The translations under genes were made by a program, and so were the position numbers. Below the pieces are notes generated by a model, which ran no database searches, was not told where the DNA came from, and was given only the letters and a program-made list of their open reading frames with translations. From the NCBI RefSeq assembly GCF_001984105.1, contig NZ_MTQM01000009.1:1240001-1304000 (forward strand): 64,000 bases of DNA. Direction: 5' to 3'. The DNA comes from Microbacterium sp. CSI-V. GTDB lineage: Bacteria; Actinomycetota; Actinomycetes; Actinomycetales; Microbacteriaceae. The first letter of the stretch is position 1; every line of letters starts with the position of its first letter. Positions 25,601-33,380 of the stretch are shown one piece after another.

Positions 25601-27459
25601 CCGCCATCGCCGTCCCTCCCGCCGTCCCCGTCGCCCCGGTCCGGGTCGCCCTGTTCCGCCGGCTCGTGCGCCGTCCGGTCGGGCTCGTCTCGCTGATCTT
25701 CCTCGCGATCGTCGCCGTGCTGACCTTCATCGGCCCGCTCATCGCCCCGCAGGATCCGAACTTCGCCGACATCCGCAACATCCTGTCGGGGCCGAGTTCC
25801 GCGCACCTCCTGGGCACCGACGGCAGCGGCCGCGACGTGCTGTCGCGCCTCCTGGCCGCCACGCAGACGAGCATCGCCGCCGCCCTGGTCGCGGTGGTCG
25901 TGGCCGTGCTGATCGGCGTGGTCAGCGGCCTCATCGCCGGGTACTACCAGGGCTGGTTCAACACCGTCGCGACGTGGGTCACCGAACTGACCATGGCCCT
26001 CCCGGGCATCGTCGTGCTGCTCGCGGCCCGCGCCGTCCTCGGCCCCTCCGTATGGCTGTCGATGGTGATCTTCGGCATCCTGCTCTCGCCCGGTTTCTTC
26101 CGTCTCGTCTTCGCCTCGGTGACCGCCGTCCGCGGCGAGCTCTACGTCGACGCGGCCCGCGTCTCCGGCCTCAGCGACGCGCGCATCATCGGGCGGCACG
26201 TGCTGTCGGTCGTGCGGGCGCCGATCATCATCCAGGCCGCGATCGTCTCGGGCATCGCGATCGCGATCCAGTCCGGGCTCGAGTTCCTCGGCCTCGGCGA
26301 CGCCAACGTCCCGACCTGGGGCTCGATGCTCACCGACGCGTTCAAGAACATCTACAAGAACCCGGCCGGCCTCGTCTGGCCCTCGCTCGCGATCGCCCTC
26401 ACCTGTATCGCCCTCACACTCCTGGCCAACGTCCTCCGCGACGAGCTGGAGCGCACCGTCACCGTCCGCCGCCGGCGCCGTCGTGCGGTGTCGAGCCGGA
26501 CCGGTTCGATCGCCGCCGTCACCACCTCCGTCTCCCTCAGCGGCGGCGACATCCTCGACCAGGACGAGCTCCCGATCGTGGAGAGCGACGTGATCGTGCA
26601 CGCCGACGACACCCGCAGCAAGGCCACCGACACGCTCCTGCGCGTCCGCGACCTGCACGTGGGGTACGACCAGGCGGACGGCTCCCACATCGAGGTCGTC
26701 CACGGCGTCTCGCTCGACGTCCGCAAGGGCGAGGTCCACGGCCTGATCGGCGAGTCCGGTTCCGGCAAGTCGCAGACGGCCTTCGCCGTCCTCGGCCTCC
26801 TCCCCCGCGGCGGATCGGTCACGGCGGGCTCGATCCTCTTCGACGGCACCGAACTGGCCGACGCCGACGAGAAGGTCTACGCGGGCGTGCGCGGCAAGCG
26901 CATCGCCTACATCCCGCAGGAGCCGATGAGCAATCTCGACCCGGCTTTCACGATCGGGAGCCAGCTCGTCGAGCCCCTGCGCAAGAACCTCGGGCTGTCG
27001 AAGAAGGAGGCGCGCGAGCGCGCCCTCGCACTGCTCGCCCGCGTCGGCATCCCCGACCCTGCCCGCACCTTCGACGCGTACCCGTTCGAGGTCTCCGGCG
27101 GCATGGCGCAGCGCGTGCTGATCGCCGGCGCCGTCTCGACCGATCCCGAACTGATCATCGCCGACGAGCCGACCACCGCCCTCGACGTCACCGTGCAGGC
27201 CGAGGTGCTCGAGCTGCTGCGCGACCTCCAGAAGGAGCGGCACATGGCGATGCTGCTCGTGACGCACAACTTCGGCGTCGTCGCCGACCTCTGCGACCGC
27301 GTGACGGTGATGCAGAACGGCGTGTTCGTCGAGCAGGGCCCGGTCCGGGCGATCTTCACCGAAGCGCAGCACCCGTACACGCGGGCGCTGCTGGACGCGA
27401 TCCTCGACGAGGGTCCGGCACGGCCGCCGCTGGGCGCCGAGGAAGGGGTGCGGGCATGA
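25597..27459 (+). CDS. Fused ABC permease (DppC type) and ATPase (DppD type)
   Basis: 620 aa. Residues 1-290 are a DppC-like permease (LLGTDGSGRDVLSRLLAATQ, five or six helices, EAA-like loop RGELYVDAARVSGLSDARII). A basic linker (TVRRRRRRAVSSRTGS, about 290-345) joins it to an ATPase with Walker A GESGSGKSQT, Q-loop YIPQEPMSNLDP, signature VSGGMAQR, Walker B LIIADEPTTALD and the switch His in LLVTHNFGVV. The C-terminus QHPYTRALLDAI is the oligopeptide-type tail. Fusion of these two subunits is known in actinobacteria; it fixes one permease to one ATPase, leaving the other ATPase as partner. Confidence 0.92.
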   Translation: MTAIAVPPAVPVAPVRVALFRRLVRRPVGLVSLIFLAIVAVLTFIGPLIAPQDPNFADIRNILSGPSSAHLLGTDGSGRDVLSRLLAATQTSIAAALVAVVVAVLIGVVSGLIAGYYQGWFNTVATWVTELTMALPGIVVLLAARAVLGPSVWLSMVIFGILLSPGFFRLVFASVTAVRGELYVDAARVSGLSDARIIGRHVLSVVRAPIIIQAAIVSGIAIAIQSGLEFLGLGDANVPTWGSMLTDAFKNIYKNPAGLVWPSLAIALTCIALTLLANVLRDELERTVTVRRRRRRAVSSRTGSIAAVTTSVSLSGGDILDQDELPIVESDVIVHADDTRSKATDTLLRVRDLHVGYDQADGSHIEVVHGVSLDVRKGEVHGLIGESGSGKSQTAFAVLGLLPRGGSVTAGSILFDGTELADADEKVYAGVRGKRIAYIPQEPMSNLDPAFTIGSQLVEPLRKNLGLSKKEARERALALLARVGIPDPARTFDAYPFEVSGGMAQRVLIAGAVSTDPELIIADEPTTALDVTVQAEVLELLRDLQKERHMAMLLVTHNFGVVADLCDRVTVMQNGVFVEQGPVRAIFTEAQHPYTRALLDAILDEGPARPPLGAEEGVRA

Positions 27460-28292
27460 CCGCTCCGCTGCTCACGGTCGACGACCTGGTCGTCGAGTAC
27501 CCGGGCAAGGGATTCCGCGCCCAGCCCTTCCGCGCCCTGAAGGGCGTGTCGCTGGACATCCTGCCCGGCGAGACGATGGGCCTGGTCGGCGAGTCCGGCT
27601 CGGGCAAGACGACGCTGGGTCGCGCGGTCCTCGGGCTCGCCCCGGTCAGCGGCGGCACGGTCACCTACGACGGGCGCGACATCTCGCACCTCGGCCGCGC
27701 CCAACGCCGCGCGCTGAGCTCCGAGATCCAGGTCGTCTTCCAGGACCCGTACTCGTCGCTGAACCCCTCGATGACGATCGAGCAGATCCTCGCCGAGCCG
27801 CTGACGGCGTCGGGGGTCGCGGGATCCGAGGCGCGCTCTCGCGTGCGCGACCTGCTCGATCAGGTGGGGCTCCCCTCCGACTCGCGCAGCCGCCTCCCCC
27901 GCGAGTTCTCCGGCGGCCAGCGTCAGCGCATCGCCATCGCCCGGGCGCTCGCCCTCCGGCCGAAGCTCATCGTGTGCGACGAGCCGGTGTCCGCGCTCGA
28001 CCTGTCGACGCAGGCACGCGTGCTCGACCTGTTCATCGACATCCAGAACCGCACCGGGGTGGCCTACCTGTTCGTCACGCACGACCTCGCGGTCGTCCGC
28101 CACATCAGCCACCGTGTGGCCGTGATGTACAAGGGCGAGATCGTCGAGACCGGTCCCGCCGAACGCGTGACCTCGCGACCCGAGCACCCGTACACGCAGC
28201 GCCTGTTCATGGCCGCGCCCGTCCCCGACCCCGACCGGCAGGAGGAGCGTCGCGCCGCCCGTCGCGCACTCCTGGCCTCCTCGGCATCCTGA
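27456..28292 (+). CDS. ABC transporter ATP-binding protein, DppF type
   Basis: 278 aa; ATG overlaps the previous stop. Walker A GESGSGKTTL near residue 47, Q-loop VVFQDPYSSLNPSMTIEQIL, signature FSGGQRQRIAIARALAL, Walker B LIVCDEPVSALD and switch FVTHDLAVVRHI are all intact. The C-terminus has the family motif (EHPYTQRLFMAAPVPDP). Second nucleotide-binding domain of the transporter encoded by 23074-28292. Confidence 0.93.
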   Translation: MTAPLLTVDDLVVEYPGKGFRAQPFRALKGVSLDILPGETMGLVGESGSGKTTLGRAVLGLAPVSGGTVTYDGRDISHLGRAQRRALSSEIQVVFQDPYSSLNPSMTIEQILAEPLTASGVAGSEARSRVRDLLDQVGLPSDSRSRLPREFSGGQRQRIAIARALALRPKLIVCDEPVSALDLSTQARVLDLFIDIQNRTGVAYLFVTHDLAVVRHISHRVAVMYKGEIVETGPAERVTSRPEHPYTQRLFMAAPVPDPDRQEERRAARRALLASSAS

Positions 28293-28324
28293 CCTTCGTC
28301 CCTCTCGCACCCGGAAAGATCATC

Positions 28325-30745
28325 GTGACCCTGCCCTCTGTCGCCGCGCCCGCGACCGCCCACCTCCTCCCCCTCCTGGAGAGGCTGACCCTCGACCAGA
28401 AGGCGGCCCTCGTGCAGGGCGCCGACTTCTGGACGACCGTTCCGCTGCCCGAGATCGGCCTGCGGGCCATGACCCTGTCCGACGGCCCCGCCGGGGTGCG
28501 CGGCCCCCGGTGGGACGAGCGCGAGCCCTCGCTGAACATGCCGTCCGGCTCGGCCCTCGCCGCGTCGTGGAACGTCGAACTGGCCTACCGCTACGGCGCG
28601 GCGGCCGCCGCCGAGGCACGGCGCAAGGGCGTGGACGTCGTCCTCGGCCCGACCATCAACCTGCACCGCTCGCCGCTGGGCGGCCGGCACTTCGAGTGCC
28701 TGAGCGAGGATCCGGAGCTCTCCGCCGAGCTCGGCGCCGCGTACGTCCGCGGACTGCAGGACAACGGCGTCGCCGCCACCCCGAAGCACTACGTCGCGAA
28801 CGATTCCGAGACGGACCGCTTCACCGTCGACGTGCAGGTGGACGAGCGCGCGCTGCGCGAGCTCTACCTCGCTCCCTTCGAACGCGCCGTGGAAGCCGGC
28901 GCCTGGTCGATCATGAGCGCGTACAACTCCGTCGACGGGGTGACCATGACCGAGAACGACCTCCTCGAGACGCCGCTGAACTCCGAGTGGGGCTTCGACG
29001 GCGTCGTTATGAGCGACTGGACCGCGGTGCGGTCGCTGGATGCCGCCACCGCGTCGCAGGACCTCGCGATGCCCGGCCCCGCCCCGGCGTGGGCGGATCT
29101 CGCCGACGCCGTCCGCGACGGGCGGGTCCCCGAGGCCGACCTCGACCGCAAGGTGCTGCGCATGCTGCTCCTCGCCGAGCGCGTCGGCGCTCTCGGTGAC
29201 GCCGCCACGATCGAGCCCGCTCCCCTGGATGCCACGGCCTTCGCGCGTGAGTCGGCGGTCGCCGGCACGGTCCTGCTGGCGAACGACGGCATCCTGCCCC
29301 TCGAACCCGCCGCCGTGGCATCCCTCGCGGTCATCGGGCAGAACGCGCGGGACGCCCGCACGCAGGGCGGCGGCAGCGCGACGGTCGTCCCCGAGCGGAT
29401 CGTCTCGCCGCTCGAGGGTCTGCGTCGCGCCTACGGACCCGACCGCGTCACCTATGAGCTCGGCGCCGTCGTGCAGGAGGGCGTGGCCGAGATCCCGCTC
29501 GCGCAGCTGCGCAACCCGGTGACCGGCGGACCGGGAATGCGGGTGACGTTCCTCGGCGACGACGGGGAGCTGTACGCCGAGGACCGCCGGGCGACCGCCC
29601 TGGTGTGGTTCGGCGGCGACGCCCCGATCGCGCAGTCGCGCACCGTCGTCCTGGAGACCGTCTACACCCCCGAGACGACCGGAGACATCGAGCTCGGCTT
29701 CGCCGGAGCCAATCCCGGCCGCCTCTTCGTGGACGGAGAGCTCGTCCTCGACGACTCCCCCGTCGTGGACGGAACCGACCTGGGTGCCGCGTTCCTCAAC
29801 CCGCCGTCGCTGACCGCGCCCGTGCGGGTCGAAGCGGGACGGGAGATCGCGGTCCGCGCCGAGTTCGACCGCGCCGAGGGCGGCATCCCCGGGGCGATGA
29901 GCGTCACGCTCGGCATCGCCCCCGAGAACACGGATGCCGACGAGCTCATCGCCCGCGCGGCCGCCGCCGCCGCCCGAGCCGATGTCGCGGTGGTCGTGGT
30001 CGGCACGAACTCCAAGGTCGAGTCCGAGGGCTACGACCGCGAGAACCTCGACCTCCCCGGGCGTCAGGACGACCTCGTCCGCGCGGTCGTGGCCGCCAAC
30101 CCCCGCACCGTCGTGATCATCAACGCCGGTTCTCCCGTCGTGCTGCCGTGGGCGGACGACGTCGCCGCGATCGTGCAGGGCTACTTCGGCGGCCAGGAGT
30201 TCGGCGCGGCGCTGGCCGACGTCCTCACCGGTGCCGCGGAGCCGGGCGGACGCCTCCCCACCACGTGGCCGGCGGCGCTCGCGGATGTCCCCGTGCTCGA
30301 CGTGACACCCGACCAGGGGGTGCTGCGCTACAGCGAGGGGATCCACATCGGGTACCGCGCGTGGCTGCGCTCCGAGGTCCGCCCCGCGTTCCCCTTCGGC
30401 CACGGCCTGGGGTACACGACGTGGTCGTGGGACGCCGTCGATCGCGACGGTGACGATCTCGTCGTCACCCTCACCAACACGGGTGCCCGCACGGGCGGCC
30501 AGGTCGTGCAGGTGTACGCCGAACGCGCCGACTCCGCGGTCGACCGCCCCACGCGATGGCTGGTCGGCTTCGGCGTCGTCCGCGCGACGGCCGGGGAGAC
30601 CGCCACGGTCCGCGTCGGTGTTCCCGCGCGTCGACTCGCGCACTGGGACGGCGGCTGGGAGGTCGAGTCCGGCGTGTTCACGCTGCGCGTCGGCGCCTCC
30701 GTCGTGGAGACGCCGTTGAGCGTCGAGTGGGAGGCGGGCGCGTGA
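28325..30745 (+). CDS. Glycoside hydrolase family 3, beta-glucosidase type with PA14 insert
   Basis: 806 aa from GTG 28325 (GGAAAG upstream). The N-terminal TIM barrel has GPTINLHRSPLGGRHFECLS (KH/R substrate-binding region), ATPKHYVANDSE and the catalytic nucleophile Asp in DGVVMSDWTAV near residue 230. A PA14-like domain is inserted (TVVLETVYTPETTGDIELGF to LFVDGELVLDD), then the second alpha/beta domain (SEGYDRENLDLPG) and a fibronectin-like end. No signal peptide. It removes non-reducing beta-glucosyl or beta-xylosyl units; PA14 members often act on short or branched oligosaccharides and aryl glycosides. Stop overlaps the next start. Confidence 0.92.
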   Translation: MTLPSVAAPATAHLLPLLERLTLDQKAALVQGADFWTTVPLPEIGLRAMTLSDGPAGVRGPRWDEREPSLNMPSGSALAASWNVELAYRYGAAAAAEARRKGVDVVLGPTINLHRSPLGGRHFECLSEDPELSAELGAAYVRGLQDNGVAATPKHYVANDSETDRFTVDVQVDERALRELYLAPFERAVEAGAWSIMSAYNSVDGVTMTENDLLETPLNSEWGFDGVVMSDWTAVRSLDAATASQDLAMPGPAPAWADLADAVRDGRVPEADLDRKVLRMLLLAERVGALGDAATIEPAPLDATAFARESAVAGTVLLANDGILPLEPAAVASLAVIGQNARDARTQGGGSATVVPERIVSPLEGLRRAYGPDRVTYELGAVVQEGVAEIPLAQLRNPVTGGPGMRVTFLGDDGELYAEDRRATALVWFGGDAPIAQSRTVVLETVYTPETTGDIELGFAGANPGRLFVDGELVLDDSPVVDGTDLGAAFLNPPSLTAPVRVEAGREIAVRAEFDRAEGGIPGAMSVTLGIAPENTDADELIARAAAAAARADVAVVVVGTNSKVESEGYDRENLDLPGRQDDLVRAVVAANPRTVVIINAGSPVVLPWADDVAAIVQGYFGGQEFGAALADVLTGAAEPGGRLPTTWPAALADVPVLDVTPDQGVLRYSEGIHIGYRAWLRSEVRPAFPFGHGLGYTTWSWDAVDRDGDDLVVTLTNTGARTGGQVVQVYAERADSAVDRPTRWLVGFGVVRATAGETATVRVGVPARRLAHWDGGWEVESGVFTLRVGASVVETPLSVEWEAGA

Positions 30746-31866
30746 CGGGACTCCTGCGGGGTCACGTCGACCCGCGGCTCACCGCCGCGGGCGACCGTCT
30801 GGCGGCTGCCCTCGCCGCAGACCCCGACCTGTCGTTCCAGGCCGCGGCGTTCCACCACGGCACCCCCGTGCTGGACGTGTGGGGCGGACCGCACCTCCGC
30901 GAGGACAGCGTCCTCGTGCCGTACTCGGTGTCGAAGAACACGATCGGGATCACCGCGGGCCTCCTGGTCGAACGGGGCCTCCTCGATCTGGACGCGCCCG
31001 TCGCGGAGTACTGGGCCGAATTCGCCGCGGCCGGCAAGGCCACCGTGACGGTGCGTCAGCTGCTGTCGCACCAGGCGGGCCTCCCCCAGGCGACGCCGGC
31101 CCTGGACTTCCTCGACATGCTCGACCAGCCCGCGGCCGCCGCGAGCCTGGCCGCGAGCGTGCCGTTCTGGCATCCGGGGAGCGCCTTCGGGTATCACGCC
31201 GTGACGATCGGCACGCTCGGTGCCGAGCTGGTGCAGCGCGTGACGGGCCGGAGCCTGCACGCCTTCTACGAGGAGGAGATCCGCGCCCCGCACGGCATCG
31301 ACTTCTTCCTCGGCCTCCCCGCCGACCAGGAACCGCGCCGCGTCGACGTCCTGCCGATGGTTCCGCCTGCGACGGGTCCGGGCGAGCGGCAGACGACGCC
31401 GTTGGGGGCGCTCGTCTTCGGCCCGGGACGCTCCAGCGTCGACATGGCGAACGACCCCCGCAGCTGGGGCTACGGCCACCCGGCGACCTCGGCGACCGGC
31501 AGCGCCCGCGGGATCGCGCGGCTGCTGGCCGCCGCGGTTACCGGCGTCGAAGGGCGTGCACCGTTCCTTTCCACCGAGACGGTCGCGGCGATCGGGCAGC
31601 AGCAGGTCCGCGGATTCGACGAGGTCCTCGGCCAGCCGGACCGCGCCCACGCGATCGTCTTCCAGAAGCCGTCCGCCGCGATGCCGTTCGGCGGACCCCG
31701 GGCCTTCGGGCACGACGGCGCGGCGGGCTGCTTCGCGTGCGTCGATCCCGACAGCGGGGTCGCGTTCGCGTGGACGATCGTGCGCGGCCCCTGGCCGGGC
31801 GGCGGCGACCCCCGCGCCGTCTCCCTCGCGGCGGAGATCGGCCGCGTCCTGGGGACAGGCGCATGA
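30742..31866 (+). CDS. Serine hydrolase, beta-lactamase/esterase fold
   Basis: 374 aa from GTG 30742 in a GTGA overlap. The catalytic Ser-x-x-Lys is SVSK near residue 63, followed by VRQLLSHQAGL (typical of class C and EstB-type proteins), the Tyr motif in FGYHAVTIG, and GHDGAAG near the C-terminus in place of KTG. No export signal. Sitting between GH3 and GH43 genes it is most likely an esterase that strips acyl or other ester groups from imported glycosides rather than an antibiotic-resistance enzyme. Confidence 0.82.
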   Translation: MTGLLRGHVDPRLTAAGDRLAAALAADPDLSFQAAAFHHGTPVLDVWGGPHLREDSVLVPYSVSKNTIGITAGLLVERGLLDLDAPVAEYWAEFAAAGKATVTVRQLLSHQAGLPQATPALDFLDMLDQPAAAASLAASVPFWHPGSAFGYHAVTIGTLGAELVQRVTGRSLHAFYEEEIRAPHGIDFFLGLPADQEPRRVDVLPMVPPATGPGERQTTPLGALVFGPGRSSVDMANDPRSWGYGHPATSATGSARGIARLLAAAVTGVEGRAPFLSTETVAAIGQQQVRGFDEVLGQPDRAHAIVFQKPSAAMPFGGPRAFGHDGAAGCFACVDPDSGVAFAWTIVRGPWPGGGDPRAVSLAAEIGRVLGTGA

Positions 31867-33380
31867 CCGACTACCCGAACCCCCTGGTCCCCGGCTTCCA
31901 CCCCGACCCCTCCGCGGTGCGCGTCGGCGACACCTGGTACCTCGCGACCTCCACGTTCGAGTACCTGCCCGGCATCCCGATCCACCGCTCGACCGACTTC
32001 GTGACGTGGGAGCTCATCGGCCACGTCGCCACGCGTCCGGGGCAGCTCGGCGTCGAGGACGTCCGCACCGCGGGCGGCGCGTGGGCGCCGACCCTGCGGC
32101 GGCACCGCGACGGAGTGTTCCACCTCGTCGTGACGGATGCCATGGGCCGGGGCATGCTGCACTTCACCGCGACCGACCCCGCGGGGCCCTGGAGCGACGG
32201 CGACCTGATCACCGACTCCGAGGGCCGGGCCTCGCTCAACGGCATCGACCCCGACATCGCGTGGGATGCCGACGGCGTCGCCGTCATCACGTACTCGGGC
32301 CTGATCCTCGGCGGCGAAGGGGCGGGGCGTCACCTCGGCATCCTGCAGGCCCGGGTCGACCTCGACACGCACCGCGCGCTCGAGGAACCGCGGTCGCTGT
32401 GGTCCGGCACCGGTGGGCAGTTCCCCGAGGCTCCGCACCTGTACGAGATCGACGGGCGCTGGTACCTGCTCATCGCCGAAGGCGGCACCGAGCGCGGACA
32501 CGGTGTGTCGATCGCCCGCGCCGATCGTCCCGAAGGCCCGTTCGAGACCGGCCCCGCCAACCCGATCGTGTCGGCGCGATCCACGATCCGCCCGGTCCAG
32601 AACACCGGTCACGGCGATCTCGTCATCGGTCCCGACGGCGAGTGGCTGTGCGTGCTGCTCGGTGTCCGCCCGCGCAGCATGACGCGGGCGTTCTCGGCGC
32701 TCGGTCGCGAGACGTTCGTCACCCGCGTGCAGTGGCACGCGGACGGCTGGCCCACGATGGAACCCGTCACCCTGAACCCGCGCTCCGGCACGCGCGTGGA
32801 CGTGACGTTCTCGCCGGAGGTTCCGCTGGACGGCGAGTGGATCACGCCGCGCCGACTTCCGACCGAGCTCGCCGACCTGACCACCCGCCCGGGGTGGCTG
32901 GTACTGCGGGCCGACGGCTCGAGCCTCGACGACCCGCGCCCGGTGTTCGTCGGTCGCCGCCAGGAGCACCTGACCCAGTCGACCTCGCTCGACCTGGACT
33001 GCACCGCCGGGGTGGGCGGCCTCGCCGTGCGCTACGACGAGAGCTTCCACGTCGAGGTCGAGGCGGGCGCGGGGCGCATCGTCGCCCGCGCGAACGTCGC
33101 CGGCCTGGTGCAGGAGTGGGCGGCATCCGTCGACACCGACCGCGTCACCCTGCACATCGAGTCGCGCCGCCCCGACATCGAGGGCGGGTTCGCCCGCACG
33201 AGCGACGTCTTCCACCTCGCCGCCACGGTCGACGGCCGGCGCATCGATCTCGCCGAGGTCGACGGCCGGTTCCTGTCGTCGGAGACGGCGGAATCCTTCA
33301 CGGGCCGGGTCGTGGGCGTCTACGCCCGCGAGGGCAGAGTGGATGCCGCGAACTGGACCTCAGAGGGGGACGACGCATGA
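31863..33380 (+). CDS. Glycoside hydrolase family 43 (beta-xylosidase/arabinofuranosidase type)
   Basis: 505 aa, ATG in overlap with the previous stop. The five-bladed propeller starts YPNPLVPGFHPDPSAVRVGD with the general-base Asp in HPDPS; the pKa-modulating Asp is in GIDPDIAWD and the acid Glu in FPEAPHLY. A C-terminal beta-sandwich (about 310-505), as in XynB-type enzymes, closes the active site. Cytoplasmic. Releases xylose or arabinose from oligosaccharides. Confidence 0.9.
   Translation: MTDYPNPLVPGFHPDPSAVRVGDTWYLATSTFEYLPGIPIHRSTDFVTWELIGHVATRPGQLGVEDVRTAGGAWAPTLRRHRDGVFHLVVTDAMGRGMLHFTATDPAGPWSDGDLITDSEGRASLNGIDPDIAWDADGVAVITYSGLILGGEGAGRHLGILQARVDLDTHRALEEPRSLWSGTGGQFPEAPHLYEIDGRWYLLIAEGGTERGHGVSIARADRPEGPFETGPANPIVSARSTIRPVQNTGHGDLVIGPDGEWLCVLLGVRPRSMTRAFSALGRETFVTRVQWHADGWPTMEPVTLNPRSGTRVDVTFSPEVPLDGEWITPRRLPTELADLTTRPGWLVLRADGSSLDDPRPVFVGRRQEHLTQSTSLDLDCTAGVGGLAVRYDESFHVEVEAGAGRIVARANVAGLVQEWAASVDTDRVTLHIESRRPDIEGGFARTSDVFHLAATVDGRRIDLAEVDGRFLSSETAESFTGRVVGVYAREGRVDAANWTSEGDDA

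Noticed and set aside
30742..31866. Antibiotic-resistance beta-lactamase
   Set aside because: No export signal, KTG motif replaced, and the gene is translationally coupled inside a glycosidase operon; an esterase role is more likely.
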